This document shows positions 46,108 to 53,708 of a DNA stretch of 64,000 nucleotides, in pieces (the first letter of the stretch is position 1; each line of letters starts with the position of its first letter). The position numbers and the translations under genes are program-made. The notes beneath the pieces were generated by a model that was given only the letters and a program-made list of their open reading frames with translations, was not told the DNA's origin and did no database searches. Source of the DNA: Crocinitomicaceae bacterium (GTDB lineage Bacteria; Bacteroidota; Bacteroidia; Flavobacteriales_D; Crocinitomicaceae); contig JAGNZC010000011.1 of assembly GCA_017984635.1 (NCBI GenBank), positions 1 through 64,000 on the forward strand. Reading direction: 5' to 3'.

Positions 46108-47469
46108 TTAAAGAGAAAAGTCAGCCGTTAATGCCAATAATTGTTCCATTACCTCATCTTCTTCCCATCTTGTTTCAATATTTGGAATTTCCATAATTTG
46201 ATCCATGATTTTGCTTTGAACTTGGCCTTGCTTGTAGGCTACACTGTATCGAATTTCACTAAATGTAACCTGTGAATACAAAGGAATCCATTTATCTGGA
46301 TGTAATGAGCTAAATTTTGCTTCTATCTTTTTACGCAATAAAAATGCTGGATCACCCACATAATCGCGCATTACATAGTAATTGTCTAGCGATAAATCTT
46401 GCAATGCATCGCCATCTGGTTTGCGTTCTCTACTATATTCATCAAAAATTGCATCCCAATCATGATTGTGTTTCAGCATTAAACCATTTAAGACCGTACA
46501 ATCTTCAAATCCTGCATTCATTCCTTGTCCATAAAACGGAACAGTAGCATGCGCTGCATCGCCCATTAACGCAACTTTTCCACTTGTCCATGGATAACAA
46601 CGTATAATTGCTAAAGAAGACAAGGGATGATCTTCCCATGCATCAGCAATGTTTGGCATCATTTCATAGAAATCTGGAAACACCGTTTTAAAGAAATTAT
46701 CTACAGCAGCTTTATTTGTTAATTTATCAAATGCGTGTTCACCACCTGTATGAGGCATAAATAACGTACATGTAAACGATCCGTCTTCATTCGCAAGAGC
46801 AATTACCATAAAACGTCCACGTGGCCATATGTGCAATGCATTTTTATCCATTCGGTAGGAGCCGTCTGGATTCGGTGGCAATAAAATTTCACGGTAACCA
46901 TCCGCAATGTAATTCTGACTGTAATTAAAACGATCTAATTTCTGCATAGAATTATAACGAACCGCCGAAAAAGCACCATCTGCAGCGAAAATCAAATCTG
47001 CATGCGCCTCGATGTCTTCACCTGTTTGGGTATTTTTCAAATAAACAATGCCATTTTTCAAGTCCACTCGCTTACAATCGTGGTTGTAATGAATCGTTGC
47101 ATTGCCATGTTTTTCAGCAATATCCATCATGGTTGCATTCACTTTTCCTCGAGAGACAGAATAAATCGCTTCATCTTCTTTCCCGTACTGTTGGAACGTT
47201 AGATTTCCAGCCATATCATGCATCATTCTTCCAAACATTGGAATTGCAATTTTTCGAATTTCATCGCCTACACCAACTGCATCTAGTGCTTTCCAACCTC
47301 TATTCGATAACGATAAATTAATGGATTTCCCAGCTGAAATTTCTGCTTTTCTAATATCCGATCTACGCTCATATATTGTAACAGAATACCCAGCTTTCGA
47401 TAAATAAACGGCCCACAAAGAACCCACTAAACCAGCACCGACAATGATTACTTTTTTATTATTTTCCAT
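46108..47469 (-). CDS. kmo: Kynurenine 3-monooxygenase
   Basis: A 453-residue FAD-dependent hydroxylase that converts L-kynurenine to 3-hydroxykynurenine with NADPH and O2. The FAD-binding GAGLVGS (11-17) is followed by IYERRSDIRK, and by the family-specific stretch INLSLSNRGWKALDAVGV and GRMMHDMAGNLTFQQYG. The second FAD motif is ALMGDAAHATVPFYGQGMNAGFEDC. The C-terminal helices anchor the enzyme in mitochondrial homologues; here the tail is soluble. kynU lies upstream on the same strand but 233 bases away, the gap filled with repeats. Confidence 0.94.
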   Translation of the reverse strand: MENNKKVIIVGAGLVGSLWAVYLSKAGYSVTIYERRSDIRKAEISAGKSINLSLSNRGWKALDAVGVGDEIRKIAIPMFGRMMHDMAGNLTFQQYGKEDEAIYSVSRGKVNATMMDIAEKHGNATIHYNHDCKRVDLKNGIVYLKNTQTGEDIEAHADLIFAADGAFSAVRYNSMQKLDRFNYSQNYIADGYREILLPPNPDGSYRMDKNALHIWPRGRFMVIALANEDGSFTCTLFMPHTGGEHAFDKLTNKAAVDNFFKTVFPDFYEMMPNIADAWEDHPLSSLAIIRCYPWTSGKVALMGDAAHATVPFYGQGMNAGFEDCTVLNGLMLKHNHDWDAIFDEYSRERKPDGDALQDLSLDNYYVMRDYVGDPAFLLRKKIEAKFSSLHPDKWIPLYSQVTFSEIRYSVAYKQGQVQSKIMDQIMEIPNIETRWEEDEVMEQLLALTADFSL

Positions 47470-47485
47470 ATTTTTATTTTTTGAC

Positions 47486-47681
47486 TAAAAGATATTAAGA
47501 CTGAAAGAAGTTATAACTAAATCTTTATTCTCCTAAAAATCTAACTAATTCCTAACTCAAAACTTTCAATTCAACACTTTTAATGATTAAAGGATATAAA
47601 GATTAAAGGACTTTAAGACGAAATCGTTATTCTGTTGAAATCTCAACTCAACACTCAAAACTTTCAACCCAACACCTAATA
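47486..47681. repeat. Two tandem diverged repeats of about 95 bases between kynU and kmo
   Basis: Copy A is about 47486-47578 and copy B about 47588-47681. They share an exact 15-base block ACTCAAAACTTTCAA at 47555-47569 and 47653-47667 (98 bases apart), preceded in both by a TTTATTCT/GTTATTCT block and an A/G-rich stretch. There is no ORF of note. A third, shortened copy lies at 43885-43940. Confidence 0.75.
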
Positions 47682-47702
47682 CTTATTTAACCCAACACTT
47701 TG

Positions 47703-48983
47703 TTACTGTATCGCTTTTTCCAACAACTGACCAAACCAATAACAATCCTCAAAGGAATTGTACAAAGGTGCAGGTGCTATTCGAATCACATTTGGTTCTC
47801 TCCAATCGGCCACTACGCCTTCTGCAGATAATGCATCAAACAATGCTTTGCCTTGACCCTTTGCCATAATAGACAATTGGGCGCCTCGTTTTGTTTTATC
47901 TCTAGGTGTAATAATTTCAAATTGAACGCGGTCACTATTTTTTGCAGAAATTGTATCAATGACAAATTCCATATAAGCAGTCATTAAATCTCTTTTTGCA
48001 CCAATTTGTTCCATTCCAGCTTCTTCAAAAATTTCTAACGAAGCTAAATGTGCTGCCATTCCCAATACAGGTGCGTTACTCAATTGCCAACCTTCAGCAC
48101 CTTTCATCGGATTAAATCCAGGCTGCATTAAGAAGCGTGTTTCTTTATCATATCCCCACCAACCAGCAAAACGTGGCAATTCAGGTTTGTATGCATGACG
48201 TTCGTGAACAAACATACCACTTACACCTCCTGGTGAAGAATTCAAATATTTATACCCGCACCACGCTGCGAAATCTACACCCCAATCGTGCAGTTTTAAA
48301 TTAATATTTCCTGCCGCATGTGCTAAATCAAAGCCAACCATTGCACCGATTTTATGTCCTGCTTTGGTGATCGTCTCCATGTCAAATAATTGTCCCGTGT
48401 AATAATTAACACCGCCAATCATAATCAATGCAATTTCATCTGCATGCGTTTCAATTGCTGCCAAAATATCTTCTTCATGAATCAATTGTTCGCCTGTTCT
48501 TGGTGCAATTTCAATCAAATGTTCTGCAGGATCTAAACCATGAAATTTAACTTGTGATTCTAAAGCATATTGATCAGATGGAAAGGCTTTCGCTTCGCAC
48601 AAAATTTTAGTTCGTTTCCCTTTCGGCTGATAAAACGAAACCATTAATAAATGTAAGTTAGTCGTCAATGAATGCGTAACAACCACCTCAATCGGTTTCG
48701 CTCCAACTATTTTAGCTGCCATTTCCGTTAAATTCTCGTGGTAAGCAAACCAAGGGCGTTTTGCTAAAAAATGTCCTTCAACACCATACTCAGCCCACGC
48801 ATCTAATTCTTCTAAAATATAATTTTTAGCCGTCTTCGGTTGTAAACCCAAAGAGTTACCTGTAAAATAGCGAATTTCTTTTTCATGGAAAGTTGGAAAA
48901 CAAAAACGCTCTCTAAATTGTTTTAAATTATCTTTTTGATCTAACTGTTGCGCAAAGGCCAATGTGTTTTCAAAATGCATCAT
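47703..48983 (-). CDS. kynU: Kynureninase
   Basis: A 426-residue PLP enzyme that splits 3-hydroxykynurenine into 3-hydroxyanthranilate and alanine. The PLP-binding Lys245 lies in [16 protein letters not shown], with the preceding [11 protein letters not shown] motif (217-227) that positions the cofactor. [25 protein letters not shown] and the C-terminal [17 protein letters not shown] are hallmarks of the family. Together with kmo it forms the middle part of the tryptophan-to-quinolinate route. Tryptophan dioxygenase and 3-HAA dioxygenase are not in this window. It is divergent from hemL. Confidence 0.95.
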   Translation of the reverse strand: MMHFENTLAFAQQLDQKDNLKQFRERFCFPTFHEKEIRYFTGNSLGLQPKTAKNYILEELDAWAEYGVEGHFLAKRPWFAYHENLTEMAAKIVGAKPIEVVVTHSLTTNLHLLMVSFYQPKGKRTKILCEAKAFPSDQYALESQVKFHGLDPAEHLIEIAPRTGEQLIHEEDILAAIETHADEIALIMIGGVNYYTGQLFDMETITKAGHKIGAMVGFDLAHAAGNINLKLHDWGVDFAAWCGYKYLNSSPGGVSGMFVHERHAYKPELPRFAGWWGYDKETRFLMQPGFNPMKGAEGWQLSNAPVLGMAAHLASLEIFEEAGMEQIGAKRDLMTAYMEFVIDTISAKNSDRVQFEIITPRDKTKRGAQLSIMAKGQGKALFDALSAEGVVADWREPNVIRIAPAPLYNSFEDCYWFGQLLEKAIQ

Positions 48984-49002
48984 TAATTAATATTTTAATT
49001 GC

Positions 49003-49010
49003 TAGCTTTG
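49003..49010 (+). promoter_or_regulatory. TAnnTTTG promoter box of hemL
   Basis: TAGCTTTG, exact consensus match, 25 bases before the hemL ATG, in the short divergent region between kynU and hemL. Confidence 0.5.
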
Positions 49011-49035
49011 TACTTTCTTGGCAAATATACACATT

Positions 49036-50340
49036 ATGGAAACGAAAAAAGACATCAAACGGACAACTTCTGAAGCATTATTTGAAAAATCGAAAACCTA
49101 TTTTCCAGGTGGTGTAAACTCTCCTGTTCGTGCTTTTAAATCTGTTGAAGGATCACCACTTTTTATTAAAAAAGGTGATGGATGTATTATTTGGGACGAA
49201 GACGATAACCAATTCATTGATTTTTGTTGTTCTTGGGGGCCATTAATTTTAGGCCATAATCATCCTAATGTGTATGCTAAAATTGTTGGAGCTTTGCAAA
49301 ATGGAGCCAGCTTTGGAGCGCCAACACGCTTAGAAAATGAATTGGCGGAATTAATTTTAACGCGCAATCCTTATATCGATAAAATTCGTTTTGTCTCTTC
49401 AGGTACTGAAGCCGTAATGTCGGCTTTAAGAATGGCAAGGGGTTATACAGGAAAAAATAAAGTCATCAAATTTGAAGGATGCTACCACGGACATTCGGAT
49501 TCTCTTTTAGTGAAAGCTGGAAGTGGATTAGTTACACTTGGTTCATCTTCGAGTGCAGGTGTGCCAGAAAGTTTCGCCAATGAAACGTTGGTGCTGCCTT
49601 TAAATGATGTAGATGCTTTGAAAAAATGCATTGCTGAACACAAAGCAGACATTGCTTGTGCGATTATTGAACCAATTCCTGCTAATAATGGTTTGTTATT
49701 ACAAGAACAAACCTTTTTATTGGCATTACGCGAATTATGCACAGAACATGGAATTTTATTGTTCTTTGATGAAGTAATTTCTGGATTTAGAGTTGCCTTT
49801 GCAGGTGCCGCTGAATATTATGGAATCACACCAGACATTGTTACCTATGGAAAAATTATAGGTGGCGGATTACCTGTTGGTGCTTATGGTGCTCGTGCGG
49901 AAATTATGGCTACTATTTCTCCAGACGGACCAGTTTACCAAGCGGGAACTTTATCAGGAAATCCAGTGGCAATGGCAGCTGGAATTGCACAATTAACCGA
50001 ATGTGCTAAGCCTGGTTTTTACGAAGAACAAGAGGAACGAACACGCTTTTTTGTTGATGCAATCAATGCACACGCAAAACAACACAACTATAATTTTGAA
50101 TTGGTAACGATTGGATCTATTTTCTGGTTATCATTTGATGGTAAAAAACGCATTCACGCATCAGAAGAAATCAATCCTGACATGACTGGTTTTAAAAACA
50201 TCCACCGTGAATTATTAAAAAGAGGTGTTTATTTAGGACCTAGCGGATACGAAGTTGGATTCATTTCAGCTGCGCACTCAAAAGAAGTATTAACGGAAGC
50301 GATCCAAGCATTTTGTGACGCGTTAGATGCTATTTTTTAA
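49036..50340 (+). CDS. hemL: Glutamate-1-semialdehyde 2,1-aminomutase
   Basis: A 434-residue PLP enzyme that forms 5-aminolevulinate, the tetrapyrrole precursor in the C5 pathway. The PLP-binding Lys273 is in TYGKIIGGGLPVGAYG. Other hallmarks are FPGGVNSPVRAFK, SSGTEAVMSALRMARG and FDEVISGFRVA. I use the ATG at 49036; the in-frame TTG at 49018 would add six residues. The 3' end overlaps the convergent lipoprotein gene by 11 bases. Confidence 0.96.
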   Translation: METKKDIKRTTSEALFEKSKTYFPGGVNSPVRAFKSVEGSPLFIKKGDGCIIWDEDDNQFIDFCCSWGPLILGHNHPNVYAKIVGALQNGASFGAPTRLENELAELILTRNPYIDKIRFVSSGTEAVMSALRMARGYTGKNKVIKFEGCYHGHSDSLLVKAGSGLVTLGSSSSAGVPESFANETLVLPLNDVDALKKCIAEHKADIACAIIEPIPANNGLLLQEQTFLLALRELCTEHGILLFFDEVISGFRVAFAGAAEYYGITPDIVTYGKIIGGGLPVGAYGARAEIMATISPDGPVYQAGTLSGNPVAMAAGIAQLTECAKPGFYEEQEERTRFFVDAINAHAKQHNYNFELVTIGSIFWLSFDGKKRIHASEEINPDMTGFKNIHRELLKRGVYLGPSGYEVGFISAAHSKEVLTEAIQAFCDALDAIF

Positions 50341-50605
50341 CAGATAAACACGCTTTTTTACGCTCTAGCATTGCTTGGCCGTCCATGTGAACGTATTCTA
50401 AGCATTGTTCTTTTTTTAGTTTTTTTAAGCGTACCAATTTTTTTGCTTTGGCTTCTGTGATAGTAGTCGTTAATAAATCGTTGCTCAGTTCATTCAATTG
50501 TTCACTGGTATTTAAACAGGTACAAAATTGTGTGTCTTTTGAAGAACATGCCGAAAGTACACTCAGCGAAAATGATAAAATAACTAATTGTTTCAAACGA
50601 ATCAT
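50330..50605 (-). CDS. Small lipoprotein, unknown function
   Basis: A 91-residue lipoprotein: MIRLKQLVILSFSLSVLSACSSKD, lipidated Cys20. The mature part has four further cysteines or so (FCTCLN, EQCLEY, KACLS) and a Lys-rich helical segment. Cys pairs suggest disulfides in the periplasm. No family recognised. Its end overlaps hemL on the other strand by 11 bases. Confidence 0.62.
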   Translation of the reverse strand: MIRLKQLVILSFSLSVLSACSSKDTQFCTCLNTSEQLNELSNDLLTTTITEAKAKKLVRLKKLKKEQCLEYVHMDGQAMLERKKACLSVKK

Positions 50606-50635
50606 TGCATTGGAATTATAAACGTGTTTCCAAAA

Positions 50636-51154
50636 CTACAAATTAATCAACTTATAACGCGTATCTCCAACAACAATAAAGTACAAGCCTGGTAAATGAA
50701 TAACTGGGATTCGTTTGCCACTAGCATCTTCAATCACATAATCTACTTCTTTTGATAAAGTGAAAAATCCGTTGCTGGTTGGGTTGGGAATGATGGTTAA
50801 GTTAGTAGAGCTAGCTTCATCTATTCCGCCAGTTTCGCAGTTCCAGTTCCAAATAATAACATTAATTTGAAAGTAAGCCGAATCTATTGTTCCACAAACA
50901 CTATCTTGAACCACATACGTATATACATATTGACCTGGAATATTACTTGAAATTATATTAGCATTAATGATGGCATTTCCTGCAGGATTGAACCAATTCC
51001 CATTCAATGAAGCGCTATCAGATAACAAAGAGTCTAAATTAAAAGGTTTGTTTCTGCAAATTTGAAAAATACTATCCTCACCTGCAGAAGCACATTGTGA
51101 AAACGATAATTGTACAAAAGAAATTACACTATAAAAAACAATTAAATACTTCAT
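50636..51154 (-). CDS. Short secreted protein with T9SS-like C-terminus
   Basis: A 172-residue protein with a signal peptide (1-19, LSFSQ) and one Ig-like segment of about 85 residues containing Cys pairs (ICRNKPF, SVCGTIDSA, NWNCETGG). The last 55 residues start with LTIIPNPTSNGFFTL and resemble a sorting domain, but they are shorter than usual (no full-length final strand set) and end in KLINL instead of a Lys-Lys tail. It may be a truncated or minimal T9SS cargo. It lies 2 bases after the upstream 154-residue gene, so the two form an operon. Confidence 0.6.
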   Translation of the reverse strand: MKYLIVFYSVISFVQLSFSQCASAGEDSIFQICRNKPFNLDSLLSDSASLNGNWFNPAGNAIINANIISSNIPGQYVYTYVVQDSVCGTIDSAYFQINVIIWNWNCETGGIDEASSTNLTIIPNPTSNGFFTLSKEVDYVIEDASGKRIPVIHLPGLYFIVVGDTRYKLINL

Positions 51155-51156
51155 GA

Positions 51157-51621
51157 TTAGCCTTTTTTAATCGTTTTTATTTTTCGTTCTTCGATGATTT
51201 TTAACTCACGCTTTTCGCCTTTTCCTTCCATTGGATGTAAACGATCTGCTTTTTCCGCTAATTTTTTTTCGGCGGCTTCACCTGTCAACACTTCGACTTT
51301 TTGTTGCCCGTTTAGCGTTGTTGCAACCGTCACTATTTTCTCGCCATTTTCTTCTTTTATAGAGATTTCTTCCCGCACATCTTTATCTTCTTGAACGCTT
51401 TCAAATTCTTTTAGTTTCTCGTCAATCGCTTCGCCTTTGTAGGTTTCGATGGTTTCAACTCCATTATTATTCGTTTTAATCGTTAAAACACGTTCGCCAT
51501 TGTTTTCCTCTAAAAAAACTTCTTTCTGGATAGATTGCTTCAGTTCTTTGCGTTGTTCTTGTGCAAACAACGAACTCGTTAATGATAAAAAAGAGAGGAT
51601 AAGAATAAATTTGTTTTTCAT
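51157..51621 (-). CDS. Secreted charged protein with internal duplication
   Basis: A 154-residue protein with a signal peptide (1-20, SLFAQ). The mature part is very rich in Glu and Lys and holds two homologous units of about 45 residues: one around 32-73 (LEENNGERVLTIKTNNNGVETIETYKGEAIDEKL), the second around 86-126 (IKEENGEKIVTVATTLNGQQKVEVLTGEAAEKKL). It ends in a basic tail, KIIEERKIKTIKKG. No family recognised; a periplasmic or surface role is likely. Confidence 0.6.
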   Translation of the reverse strand: MKNKFILILSFLSLTSSLFAQEQRKELKQSIQKEVFLEENNGERVLTIKTNNNGVETIETYKGEAIDEKLKEFESVQEDKDVREEISIKEENGEKIVTVATTLNGQQKVEVLTGEAAEKKLAEKADRLHPMEGKGEKRELKIIEERKIKTIKKG

Positions 51622-51738
51622 GGTTGAATATTTTGTGTTACAATAATACTTTATTTTTTAGATAATTACACTTGAAAAAATCGATTTTTTATGCTTTTTT
51701 AAGCATTATCACTACTTTTAAAGACCAAATTTTATTCA

Positions 51739-52866
51739 ATGTCCAAATTACCGCACATCGGAACAACAATTTTTAGCGTAATGTCACAATTAGCTGCTGA
51801 CTACAACGCCATTAACCTATCACAAGGATTTCCAAATTTTCCAGTTGATTCACACTTAACGGATCTAGTAACGCAAAGTGCTACTGAAAATGTTCATCAA
51901 TACATGCCAATGGCTGGTTATCCTCAATTATTGTCAAATATTGGAAAATTGATTGAAGCAAATTACGGAAGAAAAAATGAGCCTGAAAAAGAATTATTGA
52001 TTACAGCTGGAGCGACGCAAGGGATTTTTACCTGTATACAAGCCTTGGTAAACGCTGGTGAAGAAGTGATCATTTTAGACCCAAGCTACGATTGTTATGA
52101 ACCCCCGATAATTTTAACTGGAGCAGTTCCCATTCGTGTTCCATTAAATGATGATTTTTCTCCAAATTGGGAAAAAATTGAAAGCCATTTTAATGCAAAC
52201 ACACGCATGATTATTATCAATAATCCGCACAATCCTTCTGGTAAAATTTTAACACAAAAAGACTTTGAACAATTGGAAAAAATCTTAGAAAAATTTCCAA
52301 ACGTTGTTTTACTTTCCGATGAAGTGTATGAATACATCACCTTTGAAAAAAAGCATATATCCGTAAATTCTATTCAAAATTTGCGAAATAAAAGTATAAT
52401 TATCTCTTCTTTTGGAAAAACCTTTCACATTACGGGTTGGAAAGTAGGGTATTTAATTGCGCCAGAAAAGTTTTTAATTGAGCTGAAAAAAGTGCATCAA
52501 TTTTTAGTTTTTTCGGTGAACAGTGTCGCACAATTTACCTTAAGTAAATACTTAGAAAAAGTAGATGTAAAAAGCTTAGGGGCATTTTACCAAGAAAAAA
52601 GAGATTTGTTTAGAACGCTTTTAGCGAAGAGTCGTTTTCAACTTTTACCTTCTGAAGGTTCGTATTTTCAAGTAGTCGATTACAGTGGTATTTCTTCAGA
52701 AAAAGATACAGATTTTTGCATTCGCTTAGTGAAAGAACATGGCGTAGCTGCCATTCCATTATCCGTATTCAATAAAGATGAAAAAGACCAACACCTCATC
52801 CGTTTTTGTTTTGCAAAAGATGATGAAACATTAATTAAAGCCTGTGAACGATTATGCAAGATTTAA
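51739..52866 (+). CDS. Class I/II aminotransferase, probable methionine (glutamine-dependent) transaminase
   Basis: A 375-residue PLP enzyme of fold type I. The PLP lysine is in SSFGKTFHITGWKVGYLIAPE; NNPHNPSGK and LSDEVYEYITFE are the other active-site parts. Overall it is close to YbdL/kynurenine-aminotransferase-like methionine transaminases. The gene overlaps the next by 13 bases. Its product, an omega-amidase, removes the ketoglutaramate made when glutamine is the amino donor, which supports a role in regenerating methionine from its keto acid. Kynurenine transamination is a second possibility given the nearby kynurenine genes. Confidence 0.82.
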   Translation: MSKLPHIGTTIFSVMSQLAADYNAINLSQGFPNFPVDSHLTDLVTQSATENVHQYMPMAGYPQLLSNIGKLIEANYGRKNEPEKELLITAGATQGIFTCIQALVNAGEEVIILDPSYDCYEPPIILTGAVPIRVPLNDDFSPNWEKIESHFNANTRMIIINNPHNPSGKILTQKDFEQLEKILEKFPNVVLLSDEVYEYITFEKKHISVNSIQNLRNKSIIISSFGKTFHITGWKVGYLIAPEKFLIELKKVHQFLVFSVNSVAQFTLSKYLEKVDVKSLGAFYQEKRDLFRTLLAKSRFQLLPSEGSYFQVVDYSGISSEKDTDFCIRLVKEHGVAAIPLSVFNKDEKDQHLIRFCFAKDDETLIKACERLCKI

Positions 52867-53624
52867 GAATAACAACAGTTCAAGCCAATCAAATTTGGGA
52901 GGATAAACAAGCTAATTTAGCACATTACGATACATTGATCGCGTCAATTGAACCAACAGATATTCTAATTTTCCCGGAAATGTTTCATACTGGTTTTAGC
53001 ATGAATGTTGAATCGTTAGCTGAAACTATGGAAAAATCTATCGGACTCGATTGGTTGAAAAATTGTGCTAAAACAAAAAATTGTGCTGTTTACACCTCTT
53101 TAATCATCGAAGAAAATGGTTTGTTTTTTAACCGTGGGGTTTTTATCGAGCCATCAGGTAAGCTAACTATTTACAATAAAAGAAAGTGTTTTAGCTTAGC
53201 CCACGAAGATGACTTTTTTTCAGCTGGACAAAACGAAGTAATTGTCCCATACAAATCATGGAAACTGCAACTTCAAATTTGTTACGACCTACGTTTTCCG
53301 GAAATTGTACGCAATCGAATAGAGGAAAATATTCCAGCATATGATGTCATTTTATACGTTGCCAATTGGCCAAAAAAAAGAGCCGAACATTGGAAAGCCT
53401 TATTGCAAGCGAGAGCTATTGAAAATCAATGTTATGTTGTTGGTGTCAATCGTGTTGGAATGGATGGAAAAGGATTGGAATATTCAGGTGACTCTTCTTG
53501 TTACAATGCATTGGGTAAACAAGAATATACAATTGATGGAATAGAAAGAGTAGAACAAACCACCTTTTCATATAAAGAGCTTTCTGAAATCAGAAATTCA
53601 ATACCATTTTTAAAAGATCGTTAA
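52854..53624 (+). CDS. Omega-amidase (nitrilase superfamily)
   Basis: A 256-residue carbon-nitrogen hydrolase close to YafV/Nit2. The catalytic triad is visible: Glu42 in FPEMFHTGF, Lys109 in YNKRKCF and Cys143 in QICYDLRFPE. The enzyme hydrolyses alpha-ketoglutaramate (or alpha-ketosuccinamate) to the keto acid and ammonia. Overlap with the aminotransferase gene (13 bases) indicates co-translation, in line with the published proposal that glutamine transaminase and omega-amidase work in tandem in methionine salvage. Confidence 0.9.
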   Translation: MQDLRITTVQANQIWEDKQANLAHYDTLIASIEPTDILIFPEMFHTGFSMNVESLAETMEKSIGLDWLKNCAKTKNCAVYTSLIIEENGLFFNRGVFIEPSGKLTIYNKRKCFSLAHEDDFFSAGQNEVIVPYKSWKLQLQICYDLRFPEIVRNRIEENIPAYDVILYVANWPKKRAEHWKALLQARAIENQCYVVGVNRVGMDGKGLEYSGDSSCYNALGKQEYTIDGIERVEQTTFSYKELSEIRNSIPFLKDR

Positions 53625-53680
53625 TATTTATTCTGTAGAGATTATTTATTCTATTGACATTTACTTTTGTTTTAATAACT

Positions 53681-53688
53681 TATATTTG
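53681..53688 (+). promoter_or_regulatory. TAnnTTTG promoter box of T9SS surface protein gene
   Basis: TATATTTG with a TTGACA 21 bases upstream (53654-53659); the ATG follows 20 bases later. It is the best two-part promoter in the window. Confidence 0.6.
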
Positions 53689-53708
53689 CTAAAAATAAAA
53701 TAAGAACT

